From an uncultured Oscillospiraceae bacterium (lineage in GTDB: Bacteria; Bacillota; Clostridia; Oscillospirales; Ruminococcaceae): a stretch of 64,000 nucleotides of DNA. The notes beneath the pieces are model-generated. The model saw nothing but the letters and a program-made list of their open reading frames with translations. It did not search any database and was not told where the DNA came from. Positions 8,365-16,324 of the stretch are shown one piece after another; position 1 is the first letter of the stretch, and every line of letters begins with the position of its first letter. The position numbers and the translations under genes are program-made. The DNA is taken from positions 1 to 64,000 of the forward strand of contig CAKSKG010000001.1 of the NCBI GenBank assembly GCA_934464775.1, read 5' to 3'.

Positions 8365-10662
8365 TTATTTGCGCTGATCCTTGAAAATGTTCGGATTCTT
8401 GTGCTTCTTGTCCTCATAAAGCGATTCGTCCGCCATGTCCATGTAATCCTGCACATTCACGGATTCACTGCACTTGAAACAGTACAGACCGATGCTTATG
8501 GTAACATTATATTCCTTTTCGCTGCGTGCGTTATGATCGCCTGCAAGAGTCTTGATGCGCTTAGGTATGATCTCTGCGGCAGATTCATCATTCACCACCG
8601 CAAGAGCGGCAAATTCATCTCCGCCGATACGTGCCACAACATCGGAATTGCGCAGTCCGCCTGCAAGCAGAGCCGCCGCAATGCGTATCGCATAGTCGCC
8701 GTCATCGTGACCGAAGGTATCGTTTATCTTTTTAAGGTTATCCAGATCGGCAAATATAAGCACGCCCGTTTTTCCCGCATTAATGGGATTATGTATCTCA
8801 TCATTGGCATACTTGTAGAAGCCTCTGCGGTTGTAGATACCCGTCAGCTCATCGGAAACGGACAGTCTGTTCAGCATATTGTTGGTATTCTGAGCAACTA
8901 TCAGCGAGCCTTCCAGACGATGTATCAGACCGTTCATTCTTATTGCCGTGCTTATCTGAGGTGTGATGGAATATATCTGCGGGAACACCTCATAATCAAG
9001 GTCAAACACCGCCAGACCGTACTGCTCCTCATTGGAAAACAGCGGCGATATCACAAGCGTTCTTCTTGTGTCGGGAGTAAACTCATTGTCGATTATCTCA
9101 TACCAGTTAACTGTATTGTCATCATTGAACGAATGCAGATCATCGCCGATATGATATGCTTTCAGCCTGAGCTTTTCGGGCATTTCCCATACGGAATCGG
9201 GCTTATTGTAAATAGTATCGGGATAAAGATAGATAAAGCTGCTCTTTATCTGGATACGGTAAAGATTGTTCACTATCGTCATGAAGCAGCTTTCCGAGCT
9301 GTTTCCGTTGTCCATGTTCAGCAGCATATCCTTTGTGATATTGCAGATAAGAAAGTGCCTGAAGGTCATTTCCGACTTAATGCGGAAATACATACTCATT
9401 GCGTGCTCCGCCAGCAGACGGTTAAAGTTCTCGAATACCTTCAGCACCTTGGACGAACGTGCCCATGCATTACCGCAGAGCGATACGGCTACTGTCTGCG
9501 ATGTATCGAGAATATTCAGCAGATCATCATGACCGAGCCTTTCCACTGCTCCCTTGTTAAGGAACTCGGAAAAATCCTCCGAAAGCTTTGCTTCGGAGAT
9601 CTCGCCGCCGCTGACAAACGCCGTGAAAACATTAGTGAGAAAATGCACAGCATCATGGCGGGCGCTCTTTACGCCTGCGCCCGTGATATCATTTCCCGAG
9701 ATAACATTGACGATAGCGGAAGCCGTTTCCTCAATGCTCATTCCCTCTACCATTGAAAGAATGCGGTCGCTGTAATTATGTATAGACTTACAGCCGCAGG
9801 ATTCCCTTGCAACAAGACTTGCGGAAAGCTCCTCGCCCTCAAAGGGAACGCCCTGCTTTATCCATGCATATAAATTCTCAACGGCGGAATAGCCCAGCTT
9901 TGAAGCGTCCGCCTTGACGGTGGTAAGCATCGGATCAAGCCTGAAAGCAACATCGGAATCATCATATCCCGTAACATAAATATCCTTGCCGATAACAAGG
10001 CCTCTTTCCTTGATCGCATTATATCCGCCTATGCACATCTGATCGTTGGCAAAGCATATCGCATCAAGCTTTCTGCCGCAGTTATCCAGCAGATCACCGA
10101 CGATCTCCTCGGTAAATTCGGAGAAATTGCCGTATCTCACAAGGCTCTCGTCATACTCTATGCCGTTTTCCTCAAGAGCCAAGCGGTATGCTTCAAGACG
10201 GGCGGCCGCATCGGTATTGTGCTTTGAGCCGCTGACAAATCCAATGTTTCGGCAGCCATGCTCATTTATAAGATGATCCACTTCCTGACGGATACCGTCG
10301 GCACCGAAACGCAGACAGGGATATCCCTCCACCTCGTTTTCCATAACGATAAGCGGCATATCATTATATCCGTCGATAAATTTTTTCAGTTCTTCCTTTG
10401 ATATATACTCACCGAGAGTTGCGGCGGAAATAATAACTCCGTCCAGAATCTTTGAAGAAGCAAAATCATAGAGCATATTATACTGATATTCATAAGCTGC
10501 ATATATCTTATCGTTAAGCTTGGGCTTTATGGAGCGCCCCGCATAGATAACAAGATTAACGTCAAGATCTTCCGCGGCGGCAGTGGCTCCCCTGAGCACA
10601 GCCTTTGAATAGTCATTGTCAAGATGATGTATCATCAGTCCGATGTTTAATCTTCTGCGCAT
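8365..10662 (-). CDS. LacI-type sugar-binding sensor fused to GGDEF diguanylate cyclase (second copy)
   Basis: This 765-residue protein is a paralogue of the one at 3376-5283. It has a LacI-family ligand-binding fold without helix-turn-helix (about 1-290), a middle sensory or coiled region of about 300 residues that I do not recognise, and a C-terminal GGDEF domain with DELTGIYNRRG, FADLDNLKKINDTFGH and RIGGDEF. The active-site loop is intact, so it should make c-di-GMP. The start at 10662 (MRRRLNIGLMIHH) follows AAGGAAGG; an upstream in-frame ATG at 10707 has no Shine-Dalgarno site. No signal peptide is seen. It heads an operon with the HisA-like protein and cytidine deaminase. Confidence 0.92.
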   Translation of the reverse strand: MRRRLNIGLMIHHLDNDYSKAVLRGATAAAEDLDVNLVIYAGRSIKPKLNDKIYAAYEYQYNMLYDFASSKILDGVIISAATLGEYISKEELKKFIDGYNDMPLIVMENEVEGYPCLRFGADGIRQEVDHLINEHGCRNIGFVSGSKHNTDAAARLEAYRLALEENGIEYDESLVRYGNFSEFTEEIVGDLLDNCGRKLDAICFANDQMCIGGYNAIKERGLVIGKDIYVTGYDDSDVAFRLDPMLTTVKADASKLGYSAVENLYAWIKQGVPFEGEELSASLVARESCGCKSIHNYSDRILSMVEGMSIEETASAIVNVISGNDITGAGVKSARHDAVHFLTNVFTAFVSGGEISEAKLSEDFSEFLNKGAVERLGHDDLLNILDTSQTVAVSLCGNAWARSSKVLKVFENFNRLLAEHAMSMYFRIKSEMTFRHFLICNITKDMLLNMDNGNSSESCFMTIVNNLYRIQIKSSFIYLYPDTIYNKPDSVWEMPEKLRLKAYHIGDDLHSFNDDNTVNWYEIIDNEFTPDTRRTLVISPLFSNEEQYGLAVFDLDYEVFPQIYSITPQISTAIRMNGLIHRLEGSLIVAQNTNNMLNRLSVSDELTGIYNRRGFYKYANDEIHNPINAGKTGVLIFADLDNLKKINDTFGHDDGDYAIRIAAALLAGGLRNSDVVARIGGDEFAALAVVNDESAAEIIPKRIKTLAGDHNARSEKEYNVTISIGLYCFKCSESVNVQDYMDMADESLYEDKKHKNPNIFKDQRK

Positions 10663-10836
10663 AGCCGACAACCTTCCTTTCGGCAGGAAACTAAAACATA
10701 TAAACATATAAATAAAGACCGCAGCCCGAAGCTTTATTTTTTATAACAGGCTGCAATAAGACATTATTCTATTGTTAATATTATACAATAGTCCTCAAAG
10801 TTTTTCAACCATTTTAAGCAAAAAAGTTCGGGCATA

Positions 10837-10868
10837 AATATTTTTTGTATGCGCCTACAAAAAATATT
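10837..10868. promoter_or_regulatory. Perfect 13-bp-arm palindrome between divergent genes
   Basis: AATATTTTTTGTA, a 6-base spacer, then TACAAAAAATATT. It abuts the -35 element of the oxidoreductase promoter, so it could be an operator. It could also fold as a hairpin in RNA. Its regulator is unknown. Confidence 0.5.
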
Positions 10869-10894
10869 GACAATATTCATCAAAATGTTATAAT
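10867..10894 (+). promoter_or_regulatory. Promoter of the Gfo/Idh/MocA oxidoreductase
   Basis: TTGACA (10867-10872) and TATAAT (10889-10894) with a 16-base spacer. Confidence 0.7.
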
Positions 10895-10968
10895 AAAATC
10901 AGACTAAAGTTTTTGCGTTTTTGTCCGACAAATACGGACACTGCACAATAAATCGAAAGGAGAAAATC

Positions 10969-11955
10969 ATGGAAAAGATCAGATGGGGAATACTCGGAAC
11001 AGGAAGAATCGCCCGTTCCTTCTCCGAAGCAATAAACGGCTGCGATGACGCCGAAGCCTATGCGGCAGCCTCCAGAAGCGAAAAAAAGGCAGAGGCATTT
11101 GCCAAGGAATTCGGCTATAAAAAATATTACGGCAGCTATGAACAGCTTGCCGCAGACCACGATATTGATATAATTTATATAGCGACCCCAATGAGCAGCC
11201 ATTATGACGATGTTATGATGTGCCTGCGGAGAGACAAGCCGGTGCTCTGCGAAAAATCCGTTTCCGTAAACGCACGCCAACTGGACGATATGATAACCCT
11301 TGCCCACGAGAAAAAGCTGTTCTTCATGGAGGCAATGTGGATGAAGTGCCGTCCTGCCTTTCTTAAAGCAAGAGAGCTTGTCCGCTCGGGAAAAATAGGC
11401 AGCGTAACCTGCGTCAAGGCAGATTTCTGCAACGATGTCCCCTATGACGAAAACGACCGTCTTTTCCGTCCCGACTGCGGCGGAGGCGCACTTCTGGATC
11501 TGGGAGTATATGTAATAACCTTTGCTGCGGATTTTCTGGGATACTATCCCCGTGAAATAATCAGCGGCGCACGGATAAGCGCAGGCGGAGTCGATTTCGG
11601 AAACAGCGTCATGCTGAAATATGACGGTGCCGCATATGCGGAGCTTTCCACAGGCTTTGATTTCACCTGCCGCAACAACGCCACAGTTTACGGCACGGAA
11701 GGCTCTGTCCGCTTCGGTGACTATTTCTTCTGCACCAACGAGATATCCCTCTGCGACAAATACGGCAATGTCACCGAAAAATTCACCTTTAAAAATGAGA
11801 TAAACGGCTACGAATATGAGCTTCGTGAAGCACAGCGCTGCCTGCGTGAAGGACTTGCGGAAAGCCCTCTCGTTCCTCACAGCGAAACAGCTGCGGTAAT
11901 GGACATAATGGACGAATGCCGCAGGAGCTGGGGACTCAGATATCCCTTTGAATAA
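10969..11955 (+). CDS. Gfo/Idh/MocA family NAD(P)-dependent oxidoreductase
   Basis: A 328-residue dehydrogenase with an N-terminal Rossmann domain (GILGTGRIARSF, residues 7-18) and a C-terminal substrate domain. The cofactor motif usually written EKP appears as CEKS near residue 94, a variant common in the dihydrodiol-dehydrogenase-like branch. Such enzymes oxidise or reduce sugars, inositols or related polyols; the substrate here cannot be told. ATG 10969 follows AAAGGAG; an upstream in-frame TTG at 10921 has no such site. The gene is monocistronic and divergent from the LacI-sensor/GGDEF operon. Confidence 0.9.
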   Translation: MEKIRWGILGTGRIARSFSEAINGCDDAEAYAAASRSEKKAEAFAKEFGYKKYYGSYEQLAADHDIDIIYIATPMSSHYDDVMMCLRRDKPVLCEKSVSVNARQLDDMITLAHEKKLFFMEAMWMKCRPAFLKARELVRSGKIGSVTCVKADFCNDVPYDENDRLFRPDCGGGALLDLGVYVITFAADFLGYYPREIISGARISAGGVDFGNSVMLKYDGAAYAELSTGFDFTCRNNATVYGTEGSVRFGDYFFCTNEISLCDKYGNVTEKFTFKNEINGYEYELREAQRCLREGLAESPLVPHSETAAVMDIMDECRRSWGLRYPFE

Positions 11956-11960
11956 AAATA

Positions 11961-12185
11961 TTACTTATTTGCCGCCTGTGCCGATCTTCTGCATTCCTCG
12001 GCATATTCATAAGTCTCACGCTCATATCGGCTTGCTGCGTCACGGCAGCTATAAATATAGTATGCCGCAAAAACCGAGGCTATCGCCAGCACAAGCATAA
12101 ACAATGAGATTATACCCTTGCCGAGAAGAAAAAATGCTGTAACGAGTGCTGCTGTACGAACTGCTGAAATAAACTTTTTATTCAT
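11961..12185 (-). CDS. Small SOS-controlled membrane protein (unrecognised family)
   Basis: A 74-residue protein. It begins MNKKFISAVRT, has a hydrophobic stretch of about 35 residues (12-46, long enough for one long or two short membrane helices, broken by a central GKG), and a charged C-terminal tail rich in Glu, Arg and Tyr. I do not recognise the family. ATG 12185 follows AAAGGG; the longer frame to 12251 crosses the promoter. What stands out is the control region: a consensus promoter whose spacer holds one LexA-like box, and a perfect second box in the leader. By analogy with YneA, SidA and TisB, SOS-induced small membrane proteins often halt division or depolarise the membrane; that role is inference only. 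It converges on the oxidoreductase gene with 5 bases between the two stops. Confidence 0.75.
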   Translation of the reverse strand: MNKKFISAVRTAALVTAFFLLGKGIISLFMLVLAIASVFAAYYIYSCRDAASRYERETYEYAEECRRSAQAANK

Positions 12186-12208
12186 GATTATCTGCCCTTT
12201 CTTTTGTA

Positions 12209-12220
12209 GAACATTTGTTC
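12209..12220 (-). promoter_or_regulatory. LexA (SOS) box 2, perfect palindrome
   Basis: GAACATTTGTTC fits GAAC-N4-GTTC exactly. It lies in the transcribed leader, between the -10 element and the Shine-Dalgarno site of the 74-residue membrane protein gene. Confidence 0.75.
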
Positions 12221-12239
12221 TTTTATCTTTCTGAATCTT

Positions 12240-12268
12240 ATTATAGAACATATATTCTGTTTTGTCAA
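12240..12268 (-). promoter_or_regulatory. Consensus promoter with embedded LexA box 1
   Basis: On the minus strand TTGACA (12263-12268) and TATAAT (12240-12245) are 17 bases apart. The spacer contains GAACATATATTC (12246-12257 on the plus strand), a LexA-like box with one mismatch directly against the -10 element, where bound repressor would block polymerase. Confidence 0.8.
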
Positions 12269-12318
12269 GAGTTTTTTGTACGTTTTTTGGGACATTATAA
12301 AATGGTTTGTTTTTTTCA

Positions 12319-12347
12319 TTGACAACTGCCCAAACGGGTGTTATAAT
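12319..12347 (+). promoter_or_regulatory. Promoter of the acidic lipoprotein gene
   Basis: TTGACA (12319-12324) and TATAAT (12342-12347) with a 17-base spacer: a full consensus promoter. Confidence 0.85.
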
Positions 12348-12442
12348 GTGTGTAGAAAGAAAGGCAGCACCGCAAGCATGACTTTGTGCAGTGCAGCCAC
12401 AGTCCGACGAATATACACAGCACGGAAAGGAAGACCAAAAAC

Positions 12443-13066
12443 ATGAAAAAGTATTTTATAGCATCAGCTGCGGCATTAATGGCAGTTCTTGCCCTTTCGT
12501 CCTGCGGCGAGACAGAAACAGCCGATACATCGGCGGATATCACAACAGTTATCACCGACGAGCCCGAAGCATCCGTACAGGATAATTCCCCTGCCGATGA
12601 TGCTGTTTCCGAAACGGAGCAGACCGAAGCCCTGACGGAGCTTTCCGAAACCGAAGTTCCCTCAGAAGAAACTGTTGAAGATACTGTTTACAGCGACAAT
12701 ATGTCCTCATATACATATATAGTACCAGCCGACGGCAGTTATACCTTTAAGCACAGCGGCGAGGACGATTATCCATGGAATATCTATGTCCGTGACGAGG
12801 AGTTCCCCGACGGCATACGCTATCTTTATTCCAACTTTGAGCCTGATTATGTTTCCGACTGCACAGCCGATCTTAAAAAAGGACAGTATGTATATCTGAT
12901 ATGCACAGCAAACGAATGGACAGGCGATGAAGCCGAAGATGCTCAGATCACCGTCTCCTATAACGGCACGGACAGCATCGGTGAAAGCGAAGCAGACGAA
13001 GCAGCCGATGAAAGCATCACCGAATCCTCCGAAGAGGAAACGACCGAAACATCATCGGAAGAATGA
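12443..13066 (+). CDS. Acidic secreted lipoprotein, function unknown
   Basis: A 207-residue lipoprotein. The signal peptide ends in the lipobox ALSSC, so Cys 21 would be lipid-modified and the protein anchored on the outer face of the membrane. Residues 22-90 and the last 35 are low-complexity, rich in Glu, Thr, Ser and Asp, and look like flexible spacers. The folded core (about 90-170) is short and rich in Tyr and Asp; I do not recognise it. ATG 12443 follows GGAAAGGAAG. It is transcribed alone from its own strong promoter, divergent from the SOS-controlled gene. Confidence 0.85.
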   Translation: MKKYFIASAAALMAVLALSSCGETETADTSADITTVITDEPEASVQDNSPADDAVSETEQTEALTELSETEVPSEETVEDTVYSDNMSSYTYIVPADGSYTFKHSGEDDYPWNIYVRDEEFPDGIRYLYSNFEPDYVSDCTADLKKGQYVYLICTANEWTGDEAEDAQITVSYNGTDSIGESEADEAADESITESSEEETTETSSEE

Positions 13067-13079
13067 TCCAAACAGCTTT

Positions 13080-13115
13080 TGGCGGCAGGAAAATATCCTG
13101 CCGCTTTTTTATTTG
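13080..13115 (+). terminator. Terminator of the acidic lipoprotein gene
   Basis: GCGGCAGGA/TCCTGCCGC with a 5-base loop, followed by six T. Confidence 0.9.
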
Positions 13116-13122
13116 AATAATA

Positions 13123-13163
13123 CAAAAAATCCCGTGCAGCCTGCCGAAACAGACTGTACGGGA
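13123..13163 (-). terminator. Terminator of glnN
   Basis: On the minus strand ATCCCGT pairs with ACGGGAT around an imperfect inner stem, followed by a T-run. Confidence 0.75.
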
Positions 13164-13187
13164 TAATTATTTATATTTGTGTTATGC

Positions 13188-15275
13188 TCAGATATTGAAG
13201 AGCAGCTCGGAATATGTAGGCATAGGCCACATCTCGGAGGGAGTGATAGTCTCCAGCTCGTCGGCATATCTTCTAAGCTCTGCCATTACGTCCATGACCT
13301 CATAGCGGAAGCTCTTTGCGGACTGCTCTACATCGCTTATTGCGGAAGCCTTTGCTTCGGCAGCTTCAAGCTCTGTGATAGCTGCGGAAATGCTCTTTGT
13401 AAGTCCGCTTACCTTGTTTGCAAGGGCAAGCTCAACATCGGCATCAACGCCTGCTGCCTTCTTTGCGAGAACAGCATCTGTAAGAGCCTTTGCAAACTTC
13501 ATGCCTGTGGGCAGGATATCCTTCTTTGCCATATCTATCATTGTAAGAGCCTCGATGTTGAGGGTCTTGAGATAGTTTTCAAGGAGGATCTCCGTTCTGG
13601 ATTCAAGCTCGGTCTTTGTATATACGCCGAACTTCTCGAACATCTTGACATTCTTCTCATCTGTATAATGAGGAAGTGCATCAACTGTTGAGGGATAGTT
13701 GGGCAGACCTCTCTTTTCGGCCTCCTTGAGCCATGCATCGTCATAGCCGTTGCCGTTGAAGATAACTGCCTTGTGAGCGATATATGTTTCTTTAAGAAGC
13801 TTGTTCAGATCCTCGGAGAAGTTTGTGCTGTTCTCCAGCTTATCTGCAAATTCGCAAAGCACATTTGCAACGATAGTATTAAGAATAGTATTTGTGCAGG
13901 CAATGGAATCTGCGGAACCCAGCATTCTGAACTCGAACTTATTGCCTGTGAATGCAAAAGGAGATGTTCTGTTGCGGTCTGTTGTATCCTTGGGGAAGTT
14001 CAGCAGAGCGTCAACTGCGATAACGAATTCTTCCTTTGCGTTCTTTGTTATCATGTTGCCTGATTCAAGTCCGTCAAGGATAGCCTGAAGCTCATCGCCC
14101 ACAAAGATAGATACAACTGCGGGAGGTGCTTCATTTGCGCCAAGACGGTGATCGTTACCTGCGGAGGCAACGGAAATTCTGAGCAGGTCGCTGTTCTCAT
14201 GTACAGCCTTGATAACAGCCACAAGGAATGTAAGGAACTGAATATTGTCCTTGGGGTTGGAACCGGGATCAAGCAGATTCTGACCGTCGTTTGTAGAGAT
14301 AGACCAGTTGTTGTGCTTACCCGAACCGTTAACGCCTGCAAAGGGCTTTTCATGGAGCAGGCAAACAAGACCGTGCTTCAGGGCGACTTTCTTCATAAGC
14401 TCCATTGTAAGTGCATTGTGGTCGGAAGCAACGTTTGATGTTGTGAAGATAGGAGCCAGCTCATGCTGTGCGGGAGCAACCTCGTTATGCTCGGTCTTTG
14501 CAAGAACACCCAGCTTCCAAAGCTCCTCATCAAGATCCTTCATATAAGCCTGAACTCTTGTCTTGATGTTTCCGAAATAGTGATCCTCCAGCTCCTGACC
14601 CTTGGGAGCCTTTGCACCGAAAAGTGTTCTTCCCGTAAAGATAAGATCCTTGCGCTGATCGTACAGCTCCTTGTCAACAAGGAAATATTCCTGCTCGGGG
14701 CCTACAGTTGTTGTAACACGGGTAGCTGTTGTATTTCCGAAAAGACGGAGGATCCTGAGAGCCTGCTGTGAGATAACGTCCATTGAACGGAGAAGCGGAG
14801 TTTTCTTATCCAGTATCTCACCTGTATAGGAGCAGAACGCTGTGGGGATATAGAGCGTATTATCCTTAATAAAAGCAGGAGATGTGGGATCCCATGCAGT
14901 ATATCCTCTTGCCTCGAATGTGGCACGGAGTCCGCCCGAGGGGAAGGAAGATGCGTCAGGCTCGCCCTTTACAAGCTCCTTGCCCGAGAATTCCATGATA
15001 ACCTTTCCGTCGGCTGTGGGAGAAATGAATGAATCGTGCTTTTCGGCAGAAAGACCTGTCATGGGGTGGAACCAGTGAGTATAATGTGTTGCGCCCTTTT
15101 CAACTGCCCAGTCCTTCATAGCGGAAGCGATGATCTCAGCCGCATCGGGGTCGAGAGGAATACCAAGCTGCTTTGTCTTTAAAAGCGACTTATAAATGCT
15201 CTTGGGGAGCTTTTCCTTCATTGTTTCCTCATTAAAAACGTTGCAGGCAAAATATTCGGGTACCTTTTGCATCAT
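13188..15275 (-). CDS. glnN: Glutamine synthetase type III
   Basis: Makes glutamine from glutamate, ammonia and ATP. The 695-residue length and the sequence mark the type III family common in Bacteroides and Ruminococcus, not the 440-residue type I. Recognisable segments are THYTHWFHPMTGLSAEKHD, the active-site region GPEQEYFLVD, TEHNEVAPAQHELAPIF, and the nucleotide-site region NGSGKHNNWS. ATG 15275 follows AAAGGATG. The leader carries an intrinsic terminator before the gene, so expression is probably set by antitermination. The spoVT-like remnant lies upstream on the same strand; the glnN promoter is separate. Confidence 0.97.
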   Translation of the reverse strand: MMQKVPEYFACNVFNEETMKEKLPKSIYKSLLKTKQLGIPLDPDAAEIIASAMKDWAVEKGATHYTHWFHPMTGLSAEKHDSFISPTADGKVIMEFSGKELVKGEPDASSFPSGGLRATFEARGYTAWDPTSPAFIKDNTLYIPTAFCSYTGEILDKKTPLLRSMDVISQQALRILRLFGNTTATRVTTTVGPEQEYFLVDKELYDQRKDLIFTGRTLFGAKAPKGQELEDHYFGNIKTRVQAYMKDLDEELWKLGVLAKTEHNEVAPAQHELAPIFTTSNVASDHNALTMELMKKVALKHGLVCLLHEKPFAGVNGSGKHNNWSISTNDGQNLLDPGSNPKDNIQFLTFLVAVIKAVHENSDLLRISVASAGNDHRLGANEAPPAVVSIFVGDELQAILDGLESGNMITKNAKEEFVIAVDALLNFPKDTTDRNRTSPFAFTGNKFEFRMLGSADSIACTNTILNTIVANVLCEFADKLENSTNFSEDLNKLLKETYIAHKAVIFNGNGYDDAWLKEAEKRGLPNYPSTVDALPHYTDEKNVKMFEKFGVYTKTELESRTEILLENYLKTLNIEALTMIDMAKKDILPTGMKFAKALTDAVLAKKAAGVDADVELALANKVSGLTKSISAAITELEAAEAKASAISDVEQSAKSFRYEVMDVMAELRRYADELETITPSEMWPMPTYSELLFNI

Positions 15276-15345
15276 AAAAACATCCTTTCAAATAAATTAT
15301 CGGGATAACCCGTTACGATCCAAAAATGGATTTTTTATACGATAT

Positions 15346-15408
15346 TCCTGCAAAAAAGCAAAAGAGCCGACAGCCGTACACTTCATTGTATACGGTCATC
15401 GGCCCCAT
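15346..15408 (-). promoter_or_regulatory. Attenuator (leader terminator) upstream of glnN, possible ANTAR target
   Basis: The glnN leader contains a 16-bp stem with one mismatch (minus strand, GCCGATGACCGTATAC with GTGTACGGCTGTCGGC), followed by a T-rich run, about 70 bases before the start codon. The loop is AATGAA, which fits the A1/G4 hexanucleotide loop bound by ANTAR antiterminators. Just 5' an alternative 3-bp hairpin would present AATGGG, also A1/G4, but its stem is short. The terminator is clear; the ANTAR reading is tentative. Confidence 0.6.
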
Positions 15409-15455
15409 TGCCTCAATATTATTCAGCAGATAAATTTTATTTATCGTATGAATAT

Positions 15456-15484
15456 ATAATACAACTTAATTTTGATTTTGTCAA
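15456..15484 (-). promoter_or_regulatory. Promoter of glnN
   Basis: On the minus strand TTGACA (15479-15484) and TATTAT (15456-15461) are 17 bases apart, giving a leader of about 175 bases that includes the attenuator. Confidence 0.75.
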
Positions 15485-15573
15485 TAGGTTTTCGTCAAAA
15501 TTTTGCATAATTTTCTGAGCAATCCTGCAAAATAATATATTGATATTTACATTTCCGCAGATAAAAGCATATG

Positions 15574-16098
15574 TTATTCTTCTATCTGCCTGCCCAGAAA
15601 CTGCGCCGCTGCCTGAATAAGATTCTTCTGCACCTCGTTTGCCGTGGCTTCATTGTTCGGCGCAAGAAATGCAACCGCTCCCGTCACATCTCCCGAGGAC
15701 ATTATAGGCGTGCAGGCAATTGCGGGACGGTCTATGCCCTCGACGGGGAATACCTTTGTATCGTCATGGCTGGTATAAATATAGTTCTTGCGGTGTTCGA
15801 GAAATTCTTCAAGCCCCTGAGAAACACGGCGCTCGCTGAATTCTTTCTTCTGAACTCCTGCAACAGCCACAACATGATCCCTGTCAAAAACAACTGTGGG
15901 ACAGTTTGCAAGCTTGGTCATGACCTCTGCCACCTGGGAAGCCGACTGCGACATTTCATTGATAGCGGAATACTTCTTGAAAATGACCTCTCCGTCAGAG
16001 CTTGTATATATCTCAAGAGGGTCGCCTTTCTTTACCTTGTTGGACAGACGGGTGTAACACCTATTTTCTGAAAAAATTCCTAAAAATGCATAGTTCAT
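15574..16098 (-). pseudogene. spoVT: SpoVT-like regulator lacking its DNA-binding N-terminus
   Basis: The 174-residue frame matches SpoVT from the segment KKGDPLEIYTSSDGEVIFKKYS onward, including the C-terminal GAF-like ligand domain that ends AAAQFLGRQIEE. The first 30 or so residues, which in SpoVT form the AbrB-type swapped-hairpin DNA-binding domain (consensus GRVVIPKEIRR), are not present in this frame. In other frames I find no clear trace. ATG 16098 has no Shine-Dalgarno site. I read this as a degenerating or remodelled spoVT in a lineage that may no longer sporulate. It could still be a working protein with only the ligand domain. Confidence 0.6.
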
Positions 16099-16324
16099 GT
16101 AATTTTTTACATATTAAACAATTTGTAATAAAAAAATTCGTCAGAAATACCTATGCGTTTGTGGATATCTTAGTAGCACTTCGGTAGCATATGTTATGTT
16201 AAAATATCATCAGATAAATTATTAACATAAAAATAACTATAATCATTTGGAAACATTTAAAGTCAATATTTTTAAGGAATGTAAAATACTTTAAACATTT
16301 GACTCCTGGCGAAAGGCGGTAAAT

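Noticed and set aside
8269..9756. 495-codon open frame on the plus strand
   Set aside because: It is the complement of the LacI-sensor/GGDEF gene and part of hisA. The minus-strand proteins have clear domains and ribosome sites.
15601..16071. Plus-strand frame opposite the spoVT-like gene
   Set aside because: The minus-strand product matches SpoVT over 120 residues; the plus-strand one matches nothing I know.
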